From contig JACEEZ010013560.1 in assembly GCA_016584305.1 (NCBI GenBank), positions 90,899 through 154,898 on the forward strand: a stretch of DNA of 64,000 bases, in the 5' to 3' direction. Shown here piece after piece: positions 1 to 10,560 of the stretch. The stretch comes from Chionoecetes opilio. Taxonomy: Eukaryota; Arthropoda; Malacostraca; Decapoda; Majidae. The translations under genes were made by a program, and so were the position numbers. The notes below the pieces were generated by a model, which did not search any database, was not told where the DNA came from, and worked only from the letters and a program-made list of their open reading frames with translations. How positions within the stretch are numbered: position 1 is the first letter of the stretch; every line of letters starts with the position of its first letter.

Positions 1-83
1 TATGGTTTATCAGTATAAATAATACACTGTTATCTTCGTAGATGTTTGTTCTATAATATTATCAAATAAAAAACTGTGAAATA

Positions 84-388
84 CACTAAAGAAAAGCCAT
101 TATGAGACTCTGAAGAAATATGCATAAATTAGCATTAACTAAAACAATTACATCATCAATCGGCTAATTTCCCCGATTGATGGTTATTTATTTAGTTAAC
201 GCTAATTTATGCATAGTACTAATTTATCAGAAAACGAAATATATCAATGGAAAGCTAATAACATTCCGCTTCTATTGATATGTTTCATGTAAAATGTTTT
301 CTCGGAAAATATTATATGGCGAAGAGTTTAAGTGAATGCATATTTCTTCACTCTCTCATAATGGTATTTCTTTAGTGTATTTTGTTAC
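84..388. repeat. Nested inverted repeats inside the left-edge element
   Basis: The stretch at 84-145 (ACTAAAGAAAAGCCATTATG through TTAGCATTAACTAA) recurs in inverted form in two pieces, at about 194-217 and 335-385. The core TTAGTTAACGCTAATTTATG and the following 70 bases recur, inverted, at about 32475-32570. This marks a dispersed repeat family with palindromic structure. No coding potential is visible. Confidence 0.55.
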
Positions 389-879
389 GCCCCACGCACT
401 TTGGGGGAGTAGTGTGTGGGGGCGTAACGGGGGGTTGAAGCTCCTGTTTAGCGGCCCCCTAACCCGCTACGGTTCTATCCAATCGGTCGCTGACGTGGCA
501 TGACAATTAACCCCGGCACCCCTACCTGAAGGGTGCCAGGTTGGGCATATCTCCAGGTACTGAAGGGGGGGACCCTCCCTGTCCCCCCCGAGGTCCCTGA
601 CTTGCTTAGGTTCCCCGGGGGCATCCTTCACCGTCCGCCCCTGTCATGCACTGTACGTATTATTAATACATCACCATCTGCTGCGTAGCCTCCTGGAAGA
701 CCTGTATGTGGTACTCAAGGGGTCCTCAAACCCTGCTGCGTGTGTCTCGCCATGCCCCAGGGTCCCAGGGGTAACCCAGGGGAAGCCTCAGGTGCAGGTG
801 TCTAGCAGGGCGTCGTAGCAGCGTGTCTAGTAGGGCGTCGTAGCAGCGTAGAGTTTCACCTCCGCCCCTAGCCCGCCGC

Positions 880-1400
880 TAGTGTCTCGCCCCAATGCCC
901 AGTGGTCCTCCGAGGGCCCTGAAGGGAAGCCACAGGGGCAGGTAGTGTTGTAGGACAACGCGGCATCGTATAGTTGCACTTACCCACCCACAGGGGCAAT
1001 GCGGAGCGCTCCTTGTTCGCGCCGCCGTGGCCCCGTCGTCCCTGGGGCCCAGGAGAAAAGCCACAGGGGCAGGTAGTGTTGTAGGACGTCGTGGCATCGT
1101 ATAGTTGCACTTATCCGCCCCCAGGGGCAATGCGGAGCGCTCCTTGGCTGCCCCGCCGTAGCCTCGTGGTCCCTGGGGCCCAGGAGAAAAGCCACAGGGG
1201 CGGGTTGTGTTGCAGGGACATCATGGCCTCGTAGAGTTGCACTTCCCGCCCCTAGGGGCTATGCGGAGTGCTCCTTGGTTGCCCCGCCGTAGCCCCGTCA
1301 TCTCAGGGGCCCTGGGGGAAGGCCACAGGGACAAGGCCACTGGGGCAGGTGCTCTAGTAGGGCGTCGTAGCAGCGGAGAGTTGAGTAGCACCTGCCCAGG
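880..1400. repeat. GC-rich imperfect minisatellite, period about 130 bp
   Basis: The motif GCAATGCGGAGCGCTCCTTG occurs near 997, 1127 and 1259, each followed by a similar run ending in AAGCCACAGGGGCAGGTAGT and a GTCGTAG-type box. That gives about three to four imperfect copies of a 127-133 bp unit. Partial copies of the GTCGTAGCAGCG box extend left to about 800. Open frames here on both strands come from base composition, not genes. Confidence 0.65.
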
Positions 1401-1744
1401 GGGACAAGCGGAGTGGCGGGCGTTGGGGGCATCGGGTAAGAAAGGGCGCGGCAGTGTGGGTCTCAGCCACATGCTTGAGCGCGTGTACCTTGGGGTGTTG
1501 AAGGAGGTAACTCGCTCGCTGCACTTAGACAATACTAGTCTCGTAGTCACTTATCACTGCGCTCCGTAAAGCACGTCTGCCCACACACAAAGCCAGAAAG
1601 ACTCTCTCCTCTGTCCTCTGTGTTCAGGGAGAGGCCAGGCGTGTGGTGGTGGTTGCAGGTCAAAGGGTATCTCAGTGTGACAGTTAATCATGTGGGGTGC
1701 GAGGTGACGGCGAGAATTGATCCCTGGCTGCAACTCTTGTTGGG

Positions 1745-2045
1745 TCAGCAATATTCTTATCCCTTCTCCTCGCCTTCTCTCTCCCTCACCTTCTCTCACT
1801 CTCTCTCACCTTCTCACCCTCTCTCTCCTTCTCTCTCCCTCTCGTGGACGCTCATCTGCTGAAATACCTAGTGGCAGCGTTATCTCCCCTCGCTAGTAGA
1901 TAAGGATAGCTTGTGTCAGCAAAAACTATTGTCGCTTCTTGCTTCCACTACCGTCATCAAGAGATTCTCTCTCTCTCTCTCATTCTCCTCTTCTATTTCC
2001 TTATTTATTCTTCTCTCCTTCCTATTCCTCATTCTCCACATTCCC
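1745..2045. repeat. CT-rich low-complexity tract
   Basis: Runs of CTCTCT, CCTTCTC and TTCTCTC units on the plus strand make up most of 1745-1860 and 1960-2045. Nothing genic is seen. Confidence 0.7.
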
Positions 2046-2133
2046 AGCCCTCACAAATTTTACCTTTTTATTTGATATTATAGAACAAACATTTACGAAG
2101 ATAACGGTATATAATTTATACTGATAAACCATA

Positions 2134-2602
2134 GGAAGGGAGATGGGAGTGATGTTCGAAAATGTCAGGAATCGCAAAACTGGCCTCCACTGGAAATAGC
2201 CCAAAATGAGTAGCAAGTCCAGTATACAGTAGTCTTTGGCCTGGCCCTTCAAATGAACCCCTGCCCAGCCTGTCAGAGTTTGAGGGGTTTATGATGGACG
2301 TGGCAGAAATGCAAGGCCAACGCTCACTCGCCACACTCCGAACTCTGGGTCACACTGCGTCGTCATCCAGTGACGAATGAGTGACCTGCAAGATGCCTCG
2401 GAACCCCTCGCCCCAGGTACATAAACCCTATTAGATTTAAGGTAAGCAACAATATGCCTATTTCATCATTTCTATGCATAACTTATCATTTATATATGTT
2501 TTGATATGCATGGGTGTGAATGAGTATAAATGTACGGGTACGCACGGGAGGACCGATCGACCAATATCAATTTTTCCCATAGGTTATGTGTTTCACATAA
2601 GA
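2134..2602. other. No recognisable feature
   Basis: This is non-repetitive, moderately AT-rich sequence between two mobile elements. No exon with splice signals or known domain could be recognised. A later GRASP exon could in principle lie here but none was identified. Confidence 0.4.
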
Positions 2603-2610
2603 GCGAATTC

Positions 2611-3258
2611 CATAGGTGGGCGTTATCGCGATAATCTATCGCGATAACGATATCGGGTTATCGGTTATCTGATAAAAATAAATCCCGCGTTATCGATTCA
2701 TCAGTATCGCCGATACTTTTGGTTCCAAACTAGCGATAATCGATTATTTTATTTTTTGGTTCCAGTTTAGCATAGGGGCGAGCCGCGTGTGCCTTGGAGG
2801 CAGAAAAAGGTAGATCCGAACAGTGAGCTCCCTGTCTGATGAAAACTTCAACATGCTCATGTTTATGAAGGGGAACATGCTGCAGAACCTGGTCTAGACT
2901 GTGGCTGTGCAAGACATTTTTAATAGTTTAAACTTTCAAATGTAGTTATTTTAGTTAAAAACAGTACTTTTCATTAGTGAAGAGACAGGATAAACATTGA
3001 ATTTAGAAGATATTAGTGTGCAAAAGGTAAATGATGGGTTTTCTAACAGTTTACTGATAGCATTTAAGATTTTTTATTTAAAATATCAATATCATTATCG
3101 CTAGTATCAGAATTTTGGATTTATCGATTTATCGGTTATCGCCTTATCGGGCGATAAATTTATCGACAGTTATCGATTATCGGTTATTGCCGATAAGGTT
3201 ATCGTTATCGATTTATCGGTTATCGTGATAAATTTTTTCGTTATCGCGCCCACCTATG
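2611..3258. mobile_element. Short hAT-type element with 8-bp TSD
   Basis: The ends are inverted: CATAGGTGGGCGTTATCGCG on the left and its complement (ATCGCGCCCACCTATG) on the right. An identical 8-base duplication, GCGAATTC, flanks it at 2603-2610 and 3259-3266. An 8-bp duplication is characteristic of hAT transposons. The 648-bp interior is rich in TTATCG/CGATAA units that can fold back, and it has no transposase, so this is a non-autonomous copy. Confidence 0.85.
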
Positions 3259-3499
3259 GCGAATTCACATAGAACGACCTCGTTTATCGACCAATTTCTC
3301 GTTTTATGTAGCACCCTAGTGTATATGGTTCTGTACCTTTTTTCCTTATTTGCATTATTGCAATGTCAAAATATTGATTACACAGTCATACTGTGGGAAA
3401 AAAAAATCTGTGACCCAACAATGGGTCATATTGCAACAAAACAGAGAAGTCTGTGACCTACCCTTAGTCATATCGCACTCAACATGTTTAATCATAAAC

Positions 3500-4150
3500 T
3501 TAAAGTAATCATCCAGACACATTTTTTTCTTTGCATAGGTATGTTGAATGTTCATTCAAAACACCTAATCCACAAAAAATAATTGCTTTCCACGCTTTAT
3601 TTCCGTAAAACCACTACTTATGTAAAAAGCGCTGGAAAAAATCTGCTCCGTTTCAGCCGCCGCGCGAATATTGCTAATGACGTCACGGAGGGGTGACAAT
3701 CTGCATCTCACAACCTCCCTACGCACGACGCACAAACCTTCTCCACACATTTCTCATGGCCATATCGGTCGGAAACATGTGCTCAGTTCTCTAGAAAGGC
3801 ACAGCTTTCTTGCTGCACCCGTAAAGGATGCAGGTATATACCATATCGCAAAAATATATATCAGAAACACAAAATTCTTCAAGTTCAAAATTCTTCTGTG
3901 TTCACATGCCTCTGACTTGCCACAGAAGCGAGGTGTCCCTTCCCTGATTTTATCAAGTCATGGTGCATCGTCTGCTAGTTGTCAGGAGCATTTTGGAAGC
4001 TCGGGGACTTTACAGATTTTTATTGCGGATTATTTAAAAACAGCTGACTGGATGCAAAAAGTAACAACATATTGTTGATATACTCGATAATAGCTATATT
4101 TTTACGACATTAAATCAGGAATGATGAAATAGTCTGGACGATTACTTTAA
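3500..4150. mobile_element. TTAA-flanked short inverted-repeat element, copy 1
   Basis: TTAA at 3500-3503 and 4147-4150 bounds an element whose ends read AGTAATCATCCAGAC and GTCTGGACGATTACT. A diverged second copy is at 35203-35853. A TTAA duplication is the piggyBac hallmark, but the ends do not start with CCC, so the superfamily is tentative. No transposase is present. The right end lies only 39 bases from the splice donor of the GRASP exon at 4190-4267. Confidence 0.75.
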
Positions 4151-4189
4151 GACAAAAAAAAAAAGAACTAATGCAAAATTGAATCTTAC

Positions 4190-4267
4190 CTGTAATAGGA
4201 GGCATTCCAGGCAGATTAATAGGGGTAGTCACAGGCATGCCAGGGATGGATGGCATTGCGGGTGGTG
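4190..4267 (-). CDS. GORASP2: GRASP exon (proline-rich tail)
   Basis: The acceptor is TCTTTGCAG before 4267 and the donor GTAAGA follows 4190. Its phase matches the exon at 6107-6700: one base carried in plus CA gives Ala. The 78 bases encode about 26 residues rich in Pro, Met and Ile (APPAMPSIPGMPV, then INLPGMPPIT). This resembles the PGLPPLP/INLPGI runs of the vertebrate GRASP SPR tail. It ends in phase 1, so at least one more exon must follow to the left. An inverted-repeat element begins only 39 bases into the downstream intron. Confidence 0.8.
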
Positions 4268-6106
4268 CTGCAAAGATTACAAACATATTATCATTACTTG
4301 TTATCATGGTTATTGGTTAATGATTTCTTTTGAGTGATAAAAAAAATGTGTTGAACTACTTACAGGTTACATTGCCATCAAAATTTTGAAAAATAATAGG
4401 TACATGTAGTTACAATAAAAACCCCACCTTGTACATTAGACTTTAAGAGGTATAGTGTGTTCAGCAGCCTAATGCAGGTCAGAAGACAGAAGAGAAAGAA
4501 CACAAACATACAAATCAAAGACACAGCAATTACCTCATACCTTGGTTGCTCATAACAAATAGTGGCACATTATCTTTTTTGTGAGGATAAAAGTGACAAA
4601 CAGTGGCTGGTGCAAGGTGAGGAGGTGTAGAGATAATTAATTAAGTTTCATGTAAAGGTGCCCCCTTCAATGCCTTATAGACGATATCTCCATGCAACCA
4701 CCATGTCACCGATCTGTTTGTACATGTATACCACTGGTAGGTCACAGATGACAGGTGTATAACTTCTATGACAAGGATAAAGATATATAAACAACAATAG
4801 AAAGATAAAGCTTGATGATACTTATCAAATGATTTAGAGGTTGCGAGTTCACAGAATTAAGATTAAAAACTGGCAAGTATCACCATATAAATACTTGTCA
4901 CAGAACAAACATTGTTTGTACAGCGGATTATAGTGCAAATTCCTTGATCTTGTATCATTGACCAGTGACTACTCATTTCATGAAAGGTTGCATAACGTGA
5001 TCAATGATCATACAGTAGAATTTTGTTTTTATTTGAGCATTGTGAAATGAAGATTCTTAGGGTTATGATAAAGGCACAACATTTTTGAACTTGATCATTA
5101 CAAAAGTGTATGGTGCTACCCAAAATCACCCACAGAACGTTTCCTAAAATGTACCTGATAAAAATAAGGCCCACCAAAATCTGATCTGCCATCATCCTCT
5201 AGGAGCATACACAATCATCCCAATGCTTCTGACATGATTGAAAGCCATCCTGAAAATCCTATGGTGTATACATCTTCAACAACTGTAATTTGGTGTAAAT
5301 ATTACCTAGTCAAATCTTTCCCTTTCGAACTTTATTTTCATCTTAGGGAAAAGGAAGAAGTAACAGAAGGTTGAATCAGGAATGGTGAGTGTGGGATGGC
5401 AATCATGTTGCGAGATACCAAAAATTACTGCAAAGCCACAGTGGTGATTCTGGTAGAAGCAGTAGTCTTGGTAAGACTTCTGTTGCAACCCTCCACATAC
5501 TGGACATGAGTAATAAAATGCAATGGCATTACAGCACTTAGCTGCAGCCTTTGTGGCTACATTTGTTGCATTTCTCGCATTACAGCAGACTATTTCAAAC
5601 ATCATGGACAATCCATCTATAGTTCTAAAGTCTCAATCACTTTTCGAACATTGTCTATGTGTTGGTAGAAAGTAGTCCAGAACATTTGTCGTTCTCCAGT
5701 GATGCTGGCTTTTTTAGACTTTCAAGCAGTCACAGGTTTGCATCTGAGTAAAGTGTTATCAACAGTTGGCTGTTTGAATATTTCATGAGTTCACCAAACT
5801 CTTGAAAAGTTTGAGTTGGTACAAACACACTGCTCATTTACGTCCACCACTTAGAAATAAAAAAAGAACAATTCAACAAAGTGCTATAAGATTGCAGTCA
5901 AAGACCATGTAAGTACTGTGCTAAACTACATTCCAAACATGTTCACATTGGACACACACAGAGACACTTGGCACCTGAGTCCAAACTACAACTTTTCCCC
6001 CAAGCTGTTTAAATTCTGAATTCTTTTGGATAGTAACTTATATCTTATGAAAGAGATCCTCAAGTGAGGCAATAATACACATTACAGTGTTAGCAAAAGG
6101 ACTCAC
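4268..6106 (-). other. GRASP intron, nothing recognised
   Basis: This intron joins the exons at 6107 and 4267. It is AT-rich and apparently single-copy. A minus-strand 101-codon open frame at 5306-5611 is Cys-rich but lacks splice sites in a compatible phase, and I do not call it. Confidence 0.6.
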
Positions 6107-6700
6107 CCGTAAAAGCTGGCGGAGGTACAACTGGAGATGAATAGTACTGGCTGACAGCTGGACTTTGCTGCATGCCTCCTGCATTGGATAATGGAATCAT
6201 AGGAACAGTGGAATCAACGTTACCAAAAGATTGATTCATGATGGGCATACTAGGGACGGTAGGAGAACCACCCATAGTCAATGGGCTAGGTTGGGATAGT
6301 GATGCAGGAGGAAGACCAGGGTTCATGGGAGAAACAACAGGGGGAGGATGCATGGGAACTTCTGCAGTCTGAACAAGAGGTTGAGAAGGAATTTGTGTTG
6401 GAGCTTCTGAGCTTAAATGTGAAGTAGGAGTTGTGAAACTAGCAGGTATTTCAGAAGGTGGGGGTAGTGAGGATGGCGTGAAGGTTGTAGGAGGAAGAAT
6501 ATTCGGGGGTGCAGATGAAACAGCTTGAGGTGTGGCAGTAGTGGTGGATGCTGCAAATGTTGAATGTGGTTCTGATGTTGTGGTAAATGCAGTGGGTGGA
6601 GGAATGGTGGATCCTGCAGTGGCCACGGCTGGTGTGTTCCCGCCAACACTTATTCCTGATACATTGGAGATCAGAGCTTCAACGTCACTTCTAGATGCAC
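6107..6700 (-). CDS. GORASP2: GRASP exon (Ser/Thr/Pro-rich tail)
   Basis: The acceptor is ACTTTACAG before 6700 and the donor GTGAGT follows 6107. The open frame encodes about 198 residues starting GASRSDVEALISNVSGISV, followed by long Pro/Ser/Thr/Ala stretches with no globular pattern. In vertebrate GRASPs this position is the regulatory SPR region, phosphorylated in mitosis. The open frame starts at the second base of a codon, needing one base from the preceding exon. The nearest upstream exon (11780-11897) ends on a whole codon at its best donor, so an intermediate exon or another donor is required. The intron between them holds a 4.4 kb nested transposon. Confidence 0.82.
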
Positions 6701-7954
6701 CTGTAAAGTTCAAATGAATAAAACACTGAAACATATACACCCTTAAAATAATAAAATAAGCAAAATATCCTGGTTAACACTTTCAATCAAGACTGACATG
6801 CCTGTGGATCATGTTGTACTCTTCCATTATGACCTTTGGAATTTATCTTAATCATATAACACCTCAAGCTTGACCTGTCCTTGACACTGTACACCAGCGT
6901 TTCTCAAACGGGGTTCCCCGGAACCCTAGGGTTCCGCGAGAGGTCGTTAGAGGTTCCGCGAGAGTGATAATTATTATTTTTTTTTTTTTTTACATCACAA
7001 AGGACTGGCCAAGGGCTCAAAGAAAAGTGGTAACAGAAAGCCCACTTAATTGCCAGTCCCTAAAAAGAAGACAGTAAGATAATAAAGAAAGAAGGGTGGG
7101 CCAATTTAGTTCGGGAGGTGTCTTGTCACTCTTCTCTTGAAAAGATTTAAGTCGTAGGAAAGTGTAAAAATAGAAACAGGAAGAGAGTTCCAGAGTTTAC
7201 CAGTGAAAGGGATGAAAGAGTAAAGATACTGATTAACTCTTGCATTAGGAAGATGGACAGAATAGGGATGAGAATGAGTAGAAAGTCTTGTGCAGCGAGG
7301 CTGCGGGAGGGGGGTAGGCATGCAGTTAGCAAGTTCAGAAGAACATTGAGCATGAAAATAACAGTCGAAGATAGCAAGAGAAGCAACATTGCGGTGGTGA
7401 TTTAAATATGGAAGACAATCAGTCGGAAGAGAGGAGTTGATGAGACGAAAAGCTTTTGACTCAACCCTGTTTAGGTGAGCTGTATGAGTAGATCCCCCCT
7501 CAAACATGTGAGACATACTCCATACATGGGTGGATAAGACCCCTGTACAGAGCAGGCAACTGAGTGGGAGAAAAAAATGGAAGCAGACGCCACAGGACAC
7601 CTAACTTTTTAGAAACTGTTGTTTTAGCAAGAGAAGATATGTGAGATTTCCAGTTCAGATTTTTAGTAAAGAACAGTCCAAGAATGTTCATTGTAGTGGA
7701 AGGAGATAATTGAATGTCATTGAAGAAGAGGGGATAGTTATCTGGTAGATTTTGTCAAGTAGATAGGTCAAGAAATTGGGTTTTTGAGGCATTGAACAAA
7801 ACAAGTTTTGCTTTGCCCCAATCAGAAATTATAGAAAGATCAGAAGCAGGGCTTGAAAACGAAATAATTTCTCAAACGGTTCGTTCCGATCAGAAACAGT
7901 ATTATTAACGTTTCGTTTTTCGTTCCTCCTCTAAACAAGAGTCGTCCTCTAAAC

Positions 7955-8256
7955 GGAGTCGCCTCCGTGGTGCAGTGGCTAGCATGCCTGGCTACGAATC
8001 TGCGGGCCCTGGTTCGATCCTGGGCCAGGGCAAGTCGGTGACCAGCCTACCCAGCTGTTCTTCCTTCCTTTCGGGGTTGATAAATGGGTACCTGGGGTAA
8101 CCTGGGGAAGGTAACTGTGGTAACCCGGGAGTCACACTAGCCCTGTGTCCCGGGGTAACGGGTTCTCACCCACCACAGGCTCTAAGGGCTAATGCCACGG
8201 AGATGAGCACCGCATGCCACGCGCAGCTTAGCGTATGCTCCCACCTTTACCTTTTA
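7955..8256 (+). mobile_element. tRNA-derived SINE
   Basis: It has box A-like sequence (GTGGTGCAGTGGCTAGCATG) and box B (GGTTCGATCC) spaced as in a tRNA, followed by an unrelated GC-rich body ending near TACCTTTTACC. The 9-base repeat CCTCTAAAC flanks it at 7946-7954 and 8257-8265. The acceptor and anticodon stems do not pair properly, so this is not a working tRNA. Confidence 0.75.
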
Positions 8257-8654
8257 CCTCTAAACAAAACGTTCCTGAACCGGTTAGAACGAAATGAAAA
8301 CCGGTTAGAACGTTATTCTCAAACCATGTAATGAATATGCTATTAGCCCTAATATATAATAATGCCTATACATGACTACATTTTTATAGATGGTAATAAA
8401 GCCATACATTTCATGGTGCATAGTATCCAACAAAATCAAACCCTTAGATGTCGTAAGAACTATATTATTATAAGACTTAAATAAGGCAACACATTTACAT
8501 ATACAATACAGGAAGCGTAGTGTAGGAGTATGCAATCTCAGTCGTCGTAAAGACATGAATCACTAATTATTTATTAATATTATATATGGTAAAACTATAT
8601 TAATTTGTAATATCACCAGCCTACTAATTAAATAAACCTAATCAATGAAGTCAA

Positions 8655-8745
8655 TGACTACATGTGGTACTCCAAGGGCTCGAACCTAGGACACTCACAC
8701 CAAAATTCGGTGCACCAAGCATTAGGCTATGAACACAGTTAAAAA
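8655..8745 (-). mobile_element. tRNA-like SINE fragment
   Basis: On the minus strand a box B-like GGTTCGAGCCC lies at 8677-8687, downstream of a box A-like stretch near 8725-8740. The cloverleaf is degenerate. It lies inside the hAT element at 7847-9465. Confidence 0.45.
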
Positions 8746-8954
8746 TGTAAGCACATACTCACGAAATATAATCTCTTTTCGAATATACTGGATATTAATA
8801 TAAGCATATTCTTAAACCAAACTGCAGTATAATAGTTTAACGATTGCACGATTGGAAGGTGTAATAAAATAAGGGAACGTGATGCATATCACGAAGACAG
8901 ATAAGATTTTCATCCTATCTAGACACTTTGCAAGTACCAACTACAAGGTTATTG

Positions 8955-9070
8955 ACTATACAAAGCGCCGCCACGTCAGCACGAACTAGGCGGACTCGAA
9001 CCGCTGACCGAATGCGCAGGGACGCTACACATTGCAAGCTCACGTCTCTACCAACCTTGCCGCCCTGACG
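8955..9070 (-). mobile_element. tRNA-like SINE fragment
   Basis: The minus strand reads GGCGGCAAGGTTGGTAGAGA (box A-like) and then GGTTCGAGTCC at 8992-9002 (box B). The segment is GC-rich against an AT-rich background. The stems are too degenerate for a functional tRNA. Confidence 0.5.
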
Positions 9071-9794
9071 GACTATCACGAAGACATATATTCATAATTA
9101 TATAAGGTAAAAAAATAGTTATTTTTCACAAATTAAATGAAAAGTGGTGCATATGATACTATTTGAAACTAAAACAACATCGTCAATTGCCAAGTGAACA
9201 AATACAGTAGACTTAATTAATGTATGTATGTAATACAGATGCATTTACTTTAATCATTTGGCTACTGGAAGTGATAATGGATTAGTGACTAAATGTGGCA
9301 CGGAACGAAAAAATAACGTTATTAACCGGTTACAGGGATTTCAAAATAGCGTTTTTGCTCCGGAACAGTAAATATGATGACGTTTTCGTTCCCGTTTTTG
9401 TTCCGAGCATAATTTTGTTCGTTTCGGGTTTCGTTTTCGTTCTCTTAAACCTTTTCCAAGCCCTGATCAGAAGTTAGGTGCTCGGTGGCATCTCTGTGAA
9501 TCACTTAGTTCCTGTTGAGTTTGACGTCTAATAAACGACGTTGAAAAATGCAGGGTAGAATCATCAGCGTAGGAGTGGATAGGGCTTTGAGTTAGACTTA
9601 GATCATTAATGAATAATAAAAAGAGAGTGGGTGATACGACAGATCCCTGAAGAACACCGCTATTGATAGACTTAAGAGAAGAACAATGTCCGTCTACAGT
9701 AGGCTAATGAGTAGGTGTCTGCAAATAGGCTAATCATATGTAAATGTATTTTTTAGTCATCTTTGTGTTTAATTTCATATTATTAATTTTACTA

Positions 9795-10560
9795 CAGGGA
9801 GGTCCCGTTATACCAGCATTCGGTATACGAGAACCCGATGATACGAGATGTGTAAATTAGGGTCTATTTTCAATATACGAGATCGAAAATCCAATGATAG
9901 GACATTCAAACTGGGGTGAGTAAAATTATCAAGTTCAAAATGCGCGACCTACCACTCCCTGGTTGGACAAAGGGGGATTTGGTTGACCCCAGTGAGGTCA
10001 CCCCTAGCAAGCCGTGACCTGAAGGGTAATTAAGCATATGGCGCAGCCTGACATTTAGGGGTAATTAGCAGGTGTGCGGCCCCAACCTTGGGACCGCAGT
10101 CAGGTCATCCCCAGCAAGGCGTGACCTGAAGGGTAATTAAGCATATGGCGCAGCCTGACCTTTAGGGGTAATTAGCAGGTGTGCGGCCCCAACCTTGGGA
10201 CCTCTACACTACCTTCTCTTGTATCACGCGGCGTCCCCTACATTACAACGTCTTTTTTGCTTATTATGCATGTTTTATGTTTAATTAATGTGCAGTTATG
10301 TTATTTCGTGTGCTATTTTCTCTTTCAGAATGCTTTTTCTACAGAATAGGTAGTACAGTGTGGGTAATGTAGACGCTGTGTGTTTGTTGTGTTTGCTATA
10401 GTTTATTTTAGCTTGAAAAACAGGTTTTTTTTTTTTTTATTATTGATGTCCTGGAACCAAACCTATATTTTACCATTAGTTATGTGTTTCGTTACACGAG
10501 ATTTCGTTTTACGAGTATGCCAGGTGGAACCTAACTGCTCGTATCTTCAGGACCTCCCTG
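9795..10560. mobile_element. Tigger/pogo-type short element, TA duplication
   Basis: The terminal repeats CAGGGAGGTCC and GGACCTCCCTG are perfect inverts, flanked by TA at 9793-9794 and 10561-10562. Subterminal TATACGAG/TTACACGAG motifs are typical of Tigger-like non-autonomous elements. No transposase is present. It is inserted in the outer hAT element (6895-11303). Confidence 0.82.
9990..10202. repeat. Two tandem ~112 bp copies inside the Tigger-like element
   Basis: The block containing GTGACCTGAAGGGTAATTAA and GCGGCCCCAACCTTGGGACC occurs twice, starting near 9990 and 10102, with only a few differences. This points to a recent internal duplication. Confidence 0.8.

Larger units (their letters stand above)
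1..2133. mobile_element. Element with ~70 bp terminal inverted repeats and GC-rich interior
   Basis: Bases 1-72 are the inverted copy of about 2064-2133; the ends read TATGGTTTATCAGTATAAAT and its complement with a few mismatches. The window begins at or inside the left repeat, so no target duplication can be checked. The interior is unlike the flanks: an AT-rich palindromic part (75-390), a GC-rich minisatellite-like part (about 400-1560) and a pyrimidine-rich part (1745-2040). Open frames across the GC-rich part are low-complexity and overlap on both strands, so I see no transposase. The class is unassigned. Confidence 0.6.
7847..9465. mobile_element. Second hAT-type element inserted in the LINE, 8-bp TSD
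   Basis: The ends are CAGGGCTTGAAAA and its near-complement TTTTCCAAGCCCTG. The exact duplication ATCAGAAG occurs at 7839-7846 and 9466-9473. Removing the element and one duplication restores the LINE frame, which proves the order of insertion. The subterminal parts carry repeated CGTTC/GAACG units. The interior is AT-rich, lacks transposase and carries three tRNA-related SINE segments. Confidence 0.88.
6975..9723 (-). mobile_element. LINE fragment (RT to C-terminus), split by a hAT insertion
   Basis: Reading the minus strand from 9723, the frame contains the reverse-transcriptase block GVLQGSVVSPTLFLLFINDL and the catalytic-box region HSYADDSTLH. It then resumes at 7846 with SDWGKAKLVLFNASKTQFLD and continues to the C-terminal part (SHMFEGGSTHTAHLNRVESK, PFTGKLWNSLP). 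A T-run at 6975-6992 is the poly(A) tail of a minus-strand insertion. The element is 5'-truncated and carries stops and frameshifts. A second fragment of the same family is at 62310-62930. I place it among Jockey/CR1-like non-LTR elements without certainty. Confidence 0.82.

Noticed and set aside
868..1569. Overlapping GC-rich open frames of 71-120 codons
   Set aside because: They follow a repeated ~130-bp minisatellite on both strands and lack any domain.
5306..5611. Cys-rich minus-strand frame (CPVCGG...) in a GRASP intron
   Set aside because: No splice signals in a compatible phase and no recognisable zinc-finger spacing; a 101-codon frame by chance is plausible.
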